The notes under the pieces: model-generated
Seen by the model: the letters and a program-made list of their open reading frames with translations, nothing else
What the model was told of the DNA's origin: nothing
Database searches by the model: none
Shown: positions 8,684 through 17,564 of the stretch, piece by piece
Position numbering within the stretch: the stretch's first letter is position 1
How the letters are laid out: every line of letters starts with the position of its first letter
Translations under genes and position numbers: made by a program
Assembly (NCBI RefSeq): GCF_008369935.1
Contig: NZ_VTUZ01000047.1
Coordinates: 1 to 64,000, forward strand
Length of the DNA stretch: 64,000 nt
Origin: Paraburkholderia panacisoli
GTDB lineage: Bacteria; Pseudomonadota; Gammaproteobacteria; Burkholderiales; Burkholderiaceae
Reading direction: 5' to 3'

Positions 8684-10357
8684 ATGACCCATCCCACCCG
8701 TTCTCTGATTGCACCGTCCGCGTTGCGCGCAGCGCTCGCCGACCGACGTGAGCTCGCGATCCTCGATGTCCGCGAGGAAGGGGTATCGGCGCGCCGCCGA
8801 CTCTTCTATTCATCCATTGCGCCTGTCGGTCGTCTCGGCCTTCTTGTCGGTCAGCTCGTCCCGCGATTCGACACGCCGATCGTCCTGGTCGACGAAGCGG
8901 GCGAGTATGCGCCGCGTGCCGCGGCACTGCTCGCTCGCTTCGGCTATACGGACGTCTCGGTTCTCGAAGGGGGCGTTAGCGGCTGGGAGGCCGCCGGTTT
9001 CGAAGTGTTCAGCGGGACCAACGTGCCCGGCAAGGCATTTGGCGAGGTGATCGAACATCGGCTGGATACACCCAACGTCGATGCATTAACGCTCAAGCGA
9101 CTGAAGGACGCCGGTGAAGATCTGGTCGTACTCGACAGTCGTCCGTTCCCGGAATACCGGACCATGAACATCCCCGGCGGTGTCGAATGCGCGGGTGCCG
9201 AACTGGTCTATCGGGCTCTTGCGGCCGCACCGTCGCCCGATACGTTGATCGTTGTGAATTGCGCAGGTCGAACGCGCAGCATCCTCGGCGCGCAGTCCCT
9301 CGTCAATGCCGGTATTCCAAACCCTGTTGTCGCGCTGACGGGTGGGTCGATGTCATGGCTGCTCGAAGGCCTCGAACTGGAGCGCGGCCAGATCCGCACG
9401 GCCCCACGGCCCGATGAGGCCGTTCTCGGCAACGCGCGCGTCCTTGCGCAACGAGCTGCGGCCAAAGCGGGCGTGGTTGAGATCGACCGTGCCACGCTCG
9501 CCCGATTCGAAAGCGAAGCGAACGCGCAGACGCTGTACCGTTTCGATGTGCGTGGTCCTCTTGAATACGAAGCGGGCCATCGCCCCGGCTGGCGCTCGGC
9601 GCCTGGCGGGCAACTGGTGCAGGCGACCGATGAATACGTGGGTACGCTGCATGCCCGCGTGGTGCTTGCCGACGATGACGGCGTGCGTGCCCGCATGACC
9701 GCCTCGTGGCTCGTACAGCTCGGCTATCTCCAGGTGTTCGTGCTTGCCGATGACGAGCCTGCCGTGGCGTTCGAAACAGGACCTGCACCGTCGGTGATAT
9801 TCCGCACGCCAGGCCGTCCGCAGTGGATAGAAGCGGACCAGCTTGCGCAGGCGCTGGAAGCCGGCAGGGCACAGGTGGTCGATGTGGACAGCAGTCTTGC
9901 TTTCCGCCGCGCACATATCGCCGGGGCGCGCTTCGTTGCGGCGAGCGCGCTAGAAGATCTGCTGGACCGGATTGTCGAGCCGTCGCGGCAACTCGCGCTC
10001 ACTTCCAGCGATGGCGTACTCGCAGGTCTGCTCGCCAACCAGTTGAGCGAGCGGCGGCCTGGCGTAGCGGCGTTGCTCGGTGGCACGCAGCGCTGGCTCG
10101 CACTCGGCCTGCCGCAAGCCACGGGCGACGACGGCAACCTGACCGGCGACGACGACGCATGGTACAGCCCGTATCACTATGCACCGGAGCAGGCTGCACA
10201 GCAGATGAAGGCGTACCTCGCCTGGGAGTTGCAGCTCGTCGAGCAACTGGAGCGGGATGGCATCGCGTCGATCAACGTGATCGATTTCGGCACGCCGACG
10301 CGTGCCCGCAGCGAAGAACGGCTCACGGTGCTGAGTCATATCCGCTCGCTGGCTTGA
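8684..10357 (+). CDS. Second multidomain rhodanese-like protein
   Basis: This 557-residue paralogue of the protein at 4411 has the same four-domain plan and the same C-terminal tail (WELQLVEQLERDG versus WETGLIAQCAPDE). The active-site cysteine is near residue 193, again only in domain 2, in NCAGRTRS. The corresponding loops of domains 1, 3 and 4 (VDEAGEYAP, LADDDGVRA, LTSSDGVLA) lack cysteine. ATG 8684 is preferred over an in-frame GTG at 8642, because 8642 lies within the decayed gene upstream. Duplication within one cluster suggests either two different persulfide acceptors or a hetero-oligomer. The sequence does not decide. Confidence 0.87.
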   Translation: MTHPTRSLIAPSALRAALADRRELAILDVREEGVSARRRLFYSSIAPVGRLGLLVGQLVPRFDTPIVLVDEAGEYAPRAAALLARFGYTDVSVLEGGVSGWEAAGFEVFSGTNVPGKAFGEVIEHRLDTPNVDALTLKRLKDAGEDLVVLDSRPFPEYRTMNIPGGVECAGAELVYRALAAAPSPDTLIVVNCAGRTRSILGAQSLVNAGIPNPVVALTGGSMSWLLEGLELERGQIRTAPRPDEAVLGNARVLAQRAAAKAGVVEIDRATLARFESEANAQTLYRFDVRGPLEYEAGHRPGWRSAPGGQLVQATDEYVGTLHARVVLADDDGVRARMTASWLVQLGYLQVFVLADDEPAVAFETGPAPSVIFRTPGRPQWIEADQLAQALEAGRAQVVDVDSSLAFRRAHIAGARFVAASALEDLLDRIVEPSRQLALTSSDGVLAGLLANQLSERRPGVAALLGGTQRWLALGLPQATGDDGNLTGDDDAWYSPYHYAPEQAAQQMKAYLAWELQLVEQLERDGIASINVIDFGTPTRARSEERLTVLSHIRSLA

Positions 10358-10933
10358 CCGGTCTTCTCCTTGCATTGGGATAGAAGCACGAGTGCGCCCG
10401 GGACTACTGCATCTGAACACCAACGTCACCGGGCGCATGGTTATGTCGAGTATTGCTCGCGCGTGCATCGCGTGCTACATGCACATCGTCACCGCGTTTG
10501 GTGCAATTCAATGACGAACATCGCGGTCAGCCTCAATGATTCTGTTTGATAATTCCGTCACGTTGATCCATGCTTCGGCACGGAGGCCGTCAATATTCAA
10601 CCACGCCAAACACCAACGTGCTCTCGTCGATTTTCTGAACGTCCAGACAGGGCAACCGTAGCAAGCTAAATTGCGCCATATCCCGTCGGGCAGTGTTAAG
10701 CAAGCCTGATAAGTTCGTATCTCCGAAGAACAGCATGCCGCAGATGTCGATATCAGGCTTGCAAAATCCCGCTCAGTCGTCCGCGTGGACCCGCATATGG
10801 TGCCCACAGATCGCTTGAATGTCTCTCGCGCTCAGCTGTTCACCCGACAAAGTGTTTGATCGTCGACTCACCAATAAACCACGATTGCACAGGCAAACCA
10901 CCACCCCCTCCGACATCAAACGCCCCCCGCAAT
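10358..10933. other. Intergenic region, AT-richer, with an inverted repeat
   Basis: The stretch between the second rhodanese gene and the sigma-like gene has no convincing gene. A 9-bp perfect inverted repeat (TGCGCCCGG at 10393-10401 and CCGGGCGCA at 10429-10437) could form the stem of a rho-independent-like structure, but no T-run follows. On the - strand the frame between stops at 10590-10772 reads like protein (GMLFFGDTNLSGLL and then VQKIDESTLVFGVVEY) but has no start upstream. It may be the tail of an eroded gene that I do not recognise. Confidence 0.4.
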
Positions 10934-11716
10934 TCACCCAAAGCAATTCTGCTCGCTCGACTCGGCCCCAAGCAGACTGAGAATCAGCAAGATAACGGTC
11001 CGGTTCTCCATTGCTATCTTGATCCCGACTACTTCACTCAACCACCTGCCAATTTTGGTCTCGGCAAAATCTGCTGGACGCGCTGACTTTTTTAGCGTGA
11101 CACCGAGCTTCACCGCTCGATAGTGATATGAAGGCACTCGATGGCGCGCCGCTATTCCCGACAGCCCACCTTTGCAACCTGAACACCATCCCAGCGAACC
11201 TGCCAGCACGACTCTCTCGTGATTGTCGAGGCTATGGATGAACTCTCGCGCAAGATGACGCACACGGGGTTCGTTGAGTCCATATTGCATCAATACGGAT
11301 TCAACCGGATCGTCGAGGGCCCGCGCGTGTTCGTCCACTTCCTGTCCGATCCCATCGATCTCTATGGACACGTCGTGCTGATGGCGGGCACTTCGCAAGC
11401 AATCAATCAGATAGCGCCTGAAGTAAGCGCAGACTGCATAGTTGCTTGACGGCGCGCTCTCGGCACAGGCATTCGAATAGGTATGTCCGGGTTCAAGGCG
11501 AAACACCTTCGCATAGATGAATTGTGCAACCAGTTCTTCCTTGTCTTCCCTGAGTGATTGCAATTCGAGCGGGTGGTAAGGGCGCAACGCGCCGATCACG
11601 AGGCTATACATCATGGCCATTTCCTCGCCCGAAAGATGCGTACGTCTGCGCCACAAATCCGAAAGAATGGATGTCTCCTGCCCTCGTCCCATTGCACTTC
11701 TTGCTGTTATTTCCAT
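10934..11716 (-). CDS. Sigma-70-like regulatory protein (tentative)
   Basis: The protein has 260 residues from ATG 11716, which has a near-ideal GAGGAGA ribosome site 6 bases upstream. A first half with ELVAQFIYAKVF and YFRRYLIDCLRSA resembles sigma region 2. The second half, DDPVESVLMQYG followed by HSLDNHERVVLAGSLGW and GIAARHRVPSYHYRAVKLGV, resembles a region 4 helix-turn-helix. The arrangement and length are compatible with a divergent sigma-70 family factor. A short CSGC cysteine pair sits between the two helices. It stands alone, about 1.3 kb from the type VI block, without an obvious anti-sigma partner. Regulation of the adjacent secretion locus is possible but only inferred. An in-frame ATG at 11740 would add 8 residues. 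Confidence 0.5.
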   Translation of the reverse strand: MEITARSAMGRGQETSILSDLWRRRTHLSGEEMAMMYSLVIGALRPYHPLELQSLREDKEELVAQFIYAKVFRLEPGHTYSNACAESAPSSNYAVCAYFRRYLIDCLRSARHQHDVSIEIDGIGQEVDEHARALDDPVESVLMQYGLNEPRVRHLAREFIHSLDNHERVVLAGSLGWCSGCKGGLSGIAARHRVPSYHYRAVKLGVTLKKSARPADFAETKIGRWLSEVVGIKIAMENRTVILLILSLLGAESSEQNCFG

Positions 11717-12233
11717 GACAAGTCTCCTCGCAGGTCTCATGGAAGTTATGAGAGAAGTATTGTCGTAAGAGACGGCTTTTTCCAGATGAATCAGCGGATA
11801 GTTTCAAAAAGAGTTGCGGCGACGCAAATGCGATTAGCCACAGCTTAGCCAGAGGACGAGCTTGAGAAACACATTGACGAATGTTGACGGGGTGATCGAA
11901 CTGTCTGCGAACAGAGCGGCACCGATGAAGTCACAGGTCGATTCGCTTTTCCGTCCATCGCCACAAGATCGGCTGCTGGTTTTCGTGTGGCGAGCGGTAA
12001 TGCCTGGTCGTGGCGCGTGGCAGAGGCGGCCTGGTCAAAGCGCACGATGAGTCGCTGTTGATCGGTCCGGTAGTCGCCTGTCCCTCTATTGCGACGCTAG
12101 CGAATATCCGCCCCTTGTTTTAGCAAGCAGTGCCCGAAGCTCTTTTTGCAACGTCCTCCACGCAATACGCTTTGGGTAGTCCGTGTGGATGCAAAGGGTC
12201 GGCCGCGAACGCGCCGGTGCAAACCGCCCACAC
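11717..12233. other. Intergenic region without a convincing gene
   Basis: This is the upstream region of the sigma-like gene and the downstream region of the glycosyltransferase gene. A short - strand frame at about 12190-12085 reads HTDYPKRIAWRTLQKELRAL and stops soon after. It looks protein-like but is too short and has no start or family match that I recognise. Nothing else supportable was seen. Promoter elements for the sigma-like gene must lie here, but none could be called. Confidence 0.4.
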
Positions 12234-12989
12234 CTAATTGACGCTGCCGCGCAACGTCAGCGCTCGCAAGTATTGCCCAGCGACTTCCGATGCACCGTAG
12301 TGCACCACCGTCTGATCGACGAGCGCCCAGATTGTGCAGCCGCCGAGTCGCGCGCGACGGCAGAAGGAAAGATCCTCCGACAGGTACGCGCCGTATTCCT
12401 CGATCGCGTCGAAGAAGCCATAAAAGTTACCGCCGGGGACGATCGATCTATATTGTTCCGGCGGTCCAAAACGCGTCGCGAAAGGCATCGCCGAAGCGAA
12501 TGCGTCGCGCTGGACGAGCAGAATGCCGGTGCCGATATGTTCGGCTTCGACAAAGCCGTTGACGACCTGGGCCTGGCCATCCTGATTCCTTTTGATCTGC
12601 ACGGTATAGTCGGCGTGTTTTTCCAGCCAGTCACGCATCGAGAGGCCGTTGTCCGTCGGGTCGATCCGCCGGTTCAGGTCGACGCGTCGGTATGGGTACG
12701 CGACGCCGGCGACGCTCCTGTTAGCCATGAGCAGTTTCACCACTGCTTCCGCAGGAAAGTGCATGTCGGCGTCGAGAAACAGGAGGTGAGTAAATTTTTC
12801 GTGCTCCATAAAATAGTTCGCAAAGAGATTGCGGGCACGGGTGATGTGAGACGAGCCGACATGCATCATCTGATATTGCGCGCCGGCTTCGGTCAGGGCT
12901 CGCGTCGTGTTGACGAGTGAAAACGCGAAGTTGATGTGCACTTCGTCGCGGTAGGTCGGCAAGGCAATCAGGACGTTGTGTTGACCCAT
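12234..12989 (-). CDS. GT-A type glycosyltransferase-like protein
   Basis: This 251-residue protein starts with a strand-turn typical of GT-A folds (NVLIALPTYRDEVHINFAFSL) and has a metal-binding DxD-like site in LLFLDADMHFP (Asp 73 and Asp 75). Later features are AGVAYPYRRVD and an acidic LSEDLSFCRRA motif that would fit the catalytic or acceptor-side acid. There is no signal peptide or membrane segment, so it would act in the cytosol. Acceptor and donor sugars are unknown. It ends next to an AT-richer junction and runs in the same direction as, but 67 bp downstream of, the lytic transglycosylase gene. Confidence 0.7.
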   Translation of the reverse strand: MGQHNVLIALPTYRDEVHINFAFSLVNTTRALTEAGAQYQMMHVGSSHITRARNLFANYFMEHEKFTHLLFLDADMHFPAEAVVKLLMANRSVAGVAYPYRRVDLNRRIDPTDNGLSMRDWLEKHADYTVQIKRNQDGQAQVVNGFVEAEHIGTGILLVQRDAFASAMPFATRFGPPEQYRSIVPGGNFYGFFDAIEEYGAYLSEDLSFCRRARLGGCTIWALVDQTVVHYGASEVAGQYLRALTLRGSVN

Positions 12990-13056
12990 TTGAGGTGTGC
13001 TCCGAAGTTCACGCGAGAGGGGACAAGCCTGCGCGACCCGTCGCCGACAGTCAGCA

Positions 13057-14865
13057 TTACTGCCCGCTCTCGACGCACAGGTCGGGGTCGTTCACGACGC
13101 AATCGAGCGTTGGCGCGACCGCTGCGCCGCGCACGCGTACACGTGACTCCTTGGCGGCGATCTTGAGTCCGTTGGGCAGCAATACCCACATTTGCGCGGG
13201 TTGCCGGGTTTTGCTGGCCTGTACCTGCGCCTGAGGTCCGGAGCCAAAAAAGAAGTCGACGCGCACCGCGCCGCGTATCGCGCCGCCCGCATCCTGCGCC
13301 ATCAGAAGGCGCGTGATCGGTGGAGCGCCCGGTGGCGTGTCGGCAGTGCTGACGAACACGGGTGCGCCGAGCGGCGTCGTGCGCGGATCGATTGCGGCCG
13401 AGCGTCCTGCCGAAAGTGGTACGCCAAGCGCGCCGATGGGACCGTTTGCCGAATCGGGAATCGTTCTAAAAAACACGTAGCTCGGGTCTGATGTCGCGAA
13501 CAGGTAGTTGATGGGCTTGCCCGACAGCGCTTGACCACTGCCAGGGTCCGCTGGTACCTGTGCGGATTGCTGGACCTGCGGGGCGTTCGGTTGGCCCGCA
13601 CTGCCGGACATACTTGCGCGCGCCGGGTGGACCGCGGGTTTGGCCCCCTGGACGAGATTGAAGCCGCGCAGAAGCGGTGAAGTCGCTCCATCATCGGCGG
13701 CACTCACGCCCGTGTCGTCCGTTGCGGCAGCGTTCGGGTTCCCGCTCGCGCCCGCATTGCGCAGCAGCGGCGATTGCGGCACATCGTCTGCCTGGACGCC
13801 GCCACCGGCCGACGCATCCGCATTCACCGCGCCTTCTTCCAGGTCGATCTCGACGCCGCGCACGAGAATCTTACGTCCCTTCGTGCTCGCGTTCGCGATG
13901 GGAGGATTGAATGCGAAGCCATTCTGCTCGGCATAGGCCAGCCGCAGAATCGATCCGTCAGGCAGGCGGATCCGTCCGGCCCCCTGCAGTTGCATCGAAT
14001 AGAGCATGGCGGGGTCCTCGACATACGCGAGGACCGGCGCATTCAAGTAACCGCGCTCGATCTCGGCGCGCGAATAGTACGGCACGATGCGGTTGCCGGC
14101 CTGCCGCAGGCGAAGCTTCTTGTCGCGAATGTCGGGCACGCTGTTGCCTAATTGCAGCGCATAGACTCCTTTCAGATTTCCGCTCGACACTGAGGAGAGC
14201 GGAATGACGTTGCGCTCTTCGATGCGCGCGGCGATCGCCGAATCCCGCGCGCCCGATGGCAGGCGTCGCTGATCGAGAAACAACATATCGCGGGGCACGC
14301 CATAAACCGGGTACACATAGGGCCCGCCACGCTTGCGGCTGCCGTTGAGTGTCGGTTCGTAGTAGCCGGTGAGCAAGCCGCTGGCGCTCTTGTCGACGTT
14401 GCGGATTTGATAGACGGTGAAATTCTTCTCGAAGAAGCGCCGCACCGACGCGGCGTTCCGTGCATCGACGCTGCGCGCAGCGGTGCAGGGCGCGGACCAG
14501 CCCGGCTTGCCGGCTAGCACCGCGCAACTGCGCTTGAACGCCTCCCACGACTGCTCGACGTCGTCGCTGCCCCAGCCAGGCAAGTCGGTGAAACGCACGG
14601 GTTGATAGATCGCGTTACGCGTCGCGAAGGCCGAAGCGGTGCCCGCGAGTTCCGACGACGGCGTGCCCCCGAGCGGGTACGCGACGCCGGCGTCAGCACC
14701 GACGGCGGGCGTCAGTTGCGATGACGCATTCACATCGGCCCGGGTCCCCGCGCCCTCCCGGGAGTCCTGCCCGGCCGTCTGCGGCGGCTGGGAGCTGCTG
14801 CAGCCGATCAGTGCCGCGCACAGCATGCCGGCGAGCGCGGCATGGCAGGTCCGTGTGGTAACCAT
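13057..14865 (-). CDS. MltA-family lytic transglycosylase lipoprotein, T6SS-associated
   Basis: This 602-residue lipoprotein has a signal with lipobox LIGC (Cys 22). The MltA domain begins with YQPVRFTDLPGW and includes LTGYYEPTLNGSR, followed by LQGAGRIRLPDGS. The C-terminal 3D domain has the MAQDAGGAIRG motif that carries the catalytic Asp region of MltA. Between them lies a Pro/Ala/Ser-rich, low-complexity insert of about 120 residues, which makes the protein longer than typical MltA. It is the last gene of the tssJ-to-ppkA block, 69 bp after the kinase gene. Cleaving peptidoglycan for passage of the secretion apparatus is the expected role. Confidence 0.85.
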   Translation of the reverse strand: MVTTRTCHAALAGMLCAALIGCSSSQPPQTAGQDSREGAGTRADVNASSQLTPAVGADAGVAYPLGGTPSSELAGTASAFATRNAIYQPVRFTDLPGWGSDDVEQSWEAFKRSCAVLAGKPGWSAPCTAARSVDARNAASVRRFFEKNFTVYQIRNVDKSASGLLTGYYEPTLNGSRKRGGPYVYPVYGVPRDMLFLDQRRLPSGARDSAIAARIEERNVIPLSSVSSGNLKGVYALQLGNSVPDIRDKKLRLRQAGNRIVPYYSRAEIERGYLNAPVLAYVEDPAMLYSMQLQGAGRIRLPDGSILRLAYAEQNGFAFNPPIANASTKGRKILVRGVEIDLEEGAVNADASAGGGVQADDVPQSPLLRNAGASGNPNAAATDDTGVSAADDGATSPLLRGFNLVQGAKPAVHPARASMSGSAGQPNAPQVQQSAQVPADPGSGQALSGKPINYLFATSDPSYVFFRTIPDSANGPIGALGVPLSAGRSAAIDPRTTPLGAPVFVSTADTPPGAPPITRLLMAQDAGGAIRGAVRVDFFFGSGPQAQVQASKTRQPAQMWVLLPNGLKIAAKESRVRVRGAAVAPTLDCVVNDPDLCVESGQ

Positions 14866-14934
14866 GATTGTCCTCGTCCTGCGGCGATCCGTTTCGCGTC
14901 CGGGCCAGCCGCGCCCGCGCCTGAGACAGTCCCG

Positions 14935-16818
14935 CTACTTAGACGATTTCACGACATCGATTTTGAAGGTGGCTGCCCCATACTGTTGCGGACACGGCGA
15001 GTTCGCTTCGCTGCATTGGGCCGTACCGGCGAACGGCGACGAAGTCGGGGTGCGCTTCGCGGCGGCGGCTTGCTGTGCGGAGCGCGGCAAGCTCGCAAAC
15101 ACGGACTCGTGCGTCAGGCCGAGCTCGGAAAAGTCACGCGGTGCAAGCGAGACGATCGCGACGAAATGATTCTCCCCAAGCGGTTCTCCCGCGAGCATCG
15201 GCCAGGTGGGACGCGGCAAAACGAGCCGCTTGCCGGCTGCGATCCGGTTGTCGCGGTCAAGCTCGTTGGGAAAAAGCTGCAAGTACTGATCGGCGGGATC
15301 CACCACGAACACATAAACATAACCAGCGTGGCTACTCGTCAGCGAGAAGCGGAGTTTGTCGCGGTTGACCACCGCGCGCGGCACCGGGAGATCGACCTTG
15401 ACCTGGATTGCAGGGTCGGCGAGACCCGCGAGGCGGACGAGTTCGGCGGGTGCGGTGAAGGGCGGCAAAGAGGGTAACGGTGCAGATTGTGGCGACGCGT
15501 TGGACGATGTCGATGGGTTCTCCGCCGCGCCGCTCGCCACGGGCGGCTCGACGCGAGTCGCCGACGCTGCTTCCGGCATAGCCAACGGAGCCGCTTTCGA
15601 TGCGCCGGGCGCGACTGCCGATTGCGCGGGGCCACGGGCAGGGTTCGGTGCGCGCTCGTACAACAACCACGTTCCGACGCCCGCAGCCGCGAGCATCACG
15701 GCGGCCACGCCGAACCACACGACGCGCCGACTTGACGAAGCCGGCCGCAAATCGTCCCCGGAGCGGGAGGACATTCCGGTCTGTTCGGGGCGTCGTCCGG
15801 TGTGCGGCGGCGATCCCTCTGGCGTGATGCCGAGTTCGTCGGCGAACTGCCGCGCGGTCTGCGGCCGGTCGGCGGGCATCACGGCGAGCGCGTGATCGAC
15901 GGCGCGCAAAAAGCGCCCCGAGTATCGTCCGGCAGCGAGCTTTTCGAGCGGTTGGTAGTTGTCGCTCACCATGCGTCCGACCGCAGGCGGCGGCGTCCTG
16001 CCGACGATCGCGAAGTACACGACCGCCGCGAGCGCATATTGATCGCTCCACGCGCCCTGCTTCAGAGACGGCACCTCGGCGTACTGTTCGATCGGCGCAT
16101 AGCCCGGTTTGAGGATCACGGTGAGGGCCTGCGTCATGTCGCCGATGACGCGGCGTGCCGCGCCGAAATCCAGCAGCACGGGACGCCCGCTGTCTTCGAG
16201 CAGGATGATGTTGTCGGGCGCGATGTCCCGGTGATAGCAATTCGACGTATGCAGTACCGTGAGCGCGTCGAGCAACGGCGCGAGAAGGGTGGCCAGCCAG
16301 CGCTCGTCGGGCGGCTTACCGATGGCCTTGAGCGCCTCCTTGAGCGTCGCGCCCTTGTAGTACGGCATGACCATGTACGCGGTGCCATTCGCCTCCCAGA
16401 AGCGATACACCTTGACGAGCGAGTGATGATCGAACTGCGCGAGAATGCGCGCTTCGTTAATGAAGCTCTTCAAACCCGCGCGGAACGTGCCCTCGTGCCG
16501 CTCGGACTTCACCTGCACCTCAGTGGCGCTCACCCGCGAGGCGAGTGCCGAAGGCATGTACTCCTTCAGCGCGACGTGCCGCCCGAGTGATGTGTCGTAG
16601 GCGAGATAGACGATGCCGAAGCCGCCTTCGCCTATCAGGCCGACGATTTCGAATTCGCCGAGTCGCGTGCCGGGCGGCAAGGTGTTGTGTCCGCCGGCTG
16701 CCGCCGTCGCTGCCGAAGACGGATTTGCGCTTGCCCGCGCGACGTTGACGATGACCGTTCTGTCGCTCTCAGGCGGCGGTTGGCCGGGAATGTCCGGGAC
16801 GTTGCCAGGCTCGGTCAT
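14935..16818 (-). CDS. ppkA: T6SS serine/threonine protein kinase PpkA with DUF4384 domain
   Basis: This 627-residue membrane kinase has an N-terminal Hanks-type domain at about 55-330. It shows the glycine loop GEGGFGIVY, catalytic lysine near 85 (VALKEYMP), the HRD motif with Asp 198 and DFG at 217-219. A single membrane segment lies near 365-387. A Pro/Ala-rich linker then leads to a C-terminal DUF4384-type domain with YVYVFVVDPADQYLQLFPN. The start overlaps the tagF stop (ATGA). In T6SS loci this kinase phosphorylates the FHA protein and is reversed by the PP2C phosphatase, here at 36840. The periplasmic domain may sense envelope cues. Confidence 0.9.
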   Translation of the reverse strand: MTEPGNVPDIPGQPPPESDRTVIVNVARASANPSSAATAAAGGHNTLPPGTRLGEFEIVGLIGEGGFGIVYLAYDTSLGRHVALKEYMPSALASRVSATEVQVKSERHEGTFRAGLKSFINEARILAQFDHHSLVKVYRFWEANGTAYMVMPYYKGATLKEALKAIGKPPDERWLATLLAPLLDALTVLHTSNCYHRDIAPDNIILLEDSGRPVLLDFGAARRVIGDMTQALTVILKPGYAPIEQYAEVPSLKQGAWSDQYALAAVVYFAIVGRTPPPAVGRMVSDNYQPLEKLAAGRYSGRFLRAVDHALAVMPADRPQTARQFADELGITPEGSPPHTGRRPEQTGMSSRSGDDLRPASSSRRVVWFGVAAVMLAAAGVGTWLLYERAPNPARGPAQSAVAPGASKAAPLAMPEAASATRVEPPVASGAAENPSTSSNASPQSAPLPSLPPFTAPAELVRLAGLADPAIQVKVDLPVPRAVVNRDKLRFSLTSSHAGYVYVFVVDPADQYLQLFPNELDRDNRIAAGKRLVLPRPTWPMLAGEPLGENHFVAIVSLAPRDFSELGLTHESVFASLPRSAQQAAAAKRTPTSSPFAGTAQCSEANSPCPQQYGAATFKIDVVKSSK

Positions 16819-17564
16819 GGTTCTCGATTCAGCAGCATGTTGGTGAAGAGCTCGTTGTCTGGCATTCCGCAGCTTGGCCAGATCGTGAATTTGTGCTCCG
16901 CCGGTTCACCCTCCAGCTCTTCGTGCGCGCGTTGCTCGGTGCTCCAGAGGCTCAAGCCATGAATTCCGGTTTGCCAGACCGGTGCGAGCTGTTTTGCCAG
17001 TTGCCCGGAGAACTCGGCGCAAGACGACGCAGTCCACGGTGTACTCAAGAGAGGCGCCGACTGTTCGCAGCCCACCATGGTGGGTATCGGCAAGGCGGCG
17101 AGTTGCGCGTCGAACCGCTCGATCGTGTAATCGAAATCGAGTGCGGCGAGCGCCACCTTCTCGATCTCGCCGAGCCATTGCCAGATCGCGTCGATCTCGC
17201 TGCCGGTCGCCGGTGCACGGGGTAGGGCTGCGGCAATCGTGAGCGGAAAATGCCGCCCGACGCGGTCGACCGATGCCATCAATACGCCGGTCCAGCACTC
17301 ACGCAGTTCAAGGGCGATCGCGCCCGGCATGGCGAAGAAGTGCCACACCGGGCAGGTGAGATAAACGGAGAGCCAGCGCTCGCCCAGTCGCAATTTCGTT
17401 TCGGCAAGACGTTCGCAAAGCCACGAGTCCCACTCGTCGACGAACGCGCTGGAGAGGCGGCGCGTGGCGAAGTCGCCAAGCGACGGCAGCTTGCCGTACC
17501 AGCCGGCGACGGCGGCTTCGGTAACGCTAGCCGGTGAGGGCTCAGGCTCAAGCGCGTCGTTCAT
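16815..17564 (-). CDS. tagF: T6SS accessory protein TagF
   Basis: This 249-residue protein has the TagF N-terminal signature AGWYGKLPSLGDFATRRL and a PVWHFFAMPG segment typical of this domain. ATG 17564 overlaps the tssM stop, which is why it is preferred over in-frame starts upstream. TagF proteins act as post-translational repressors of T6SS firing in organisms with the threonine-phosphorylation pathway. They act by binding the FHA protein or the membrane complex. Its place between tssM and ppkA, with a FHA gene elsewhere in the locus, fits that role. Confidence 0.88.
   Translation of the reverse strand: MNDALEPEPSPASVTEAAVAGWYGKLPSLGDFATRRLSSAFVDEWDSWLCERLAETKLRLGERWLSVYLTCPVWHFFAMPGAIALELRECWTGVLMASVDRVGRHFPLTIAAALPRAPATGSEIDAIWQWLGEIEKVALAALDFDYTIERFDAQLAALPIPTMVGCEQSAPLLSTPWTASSCAEFSGQLAKQLAPVWQTGIHGLSLWSTEQRAHEELEGEPAEHKFTIWPSCGMPDNELFTNMLLNREP

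Noticed and set aside
10508..10807. 99-codon - strand frame in the junction region
   Set aside because: Cys/Trp/Arg-rich translation without a motif. A neighbouring frame looks more protein-like, so this one is likely noise.
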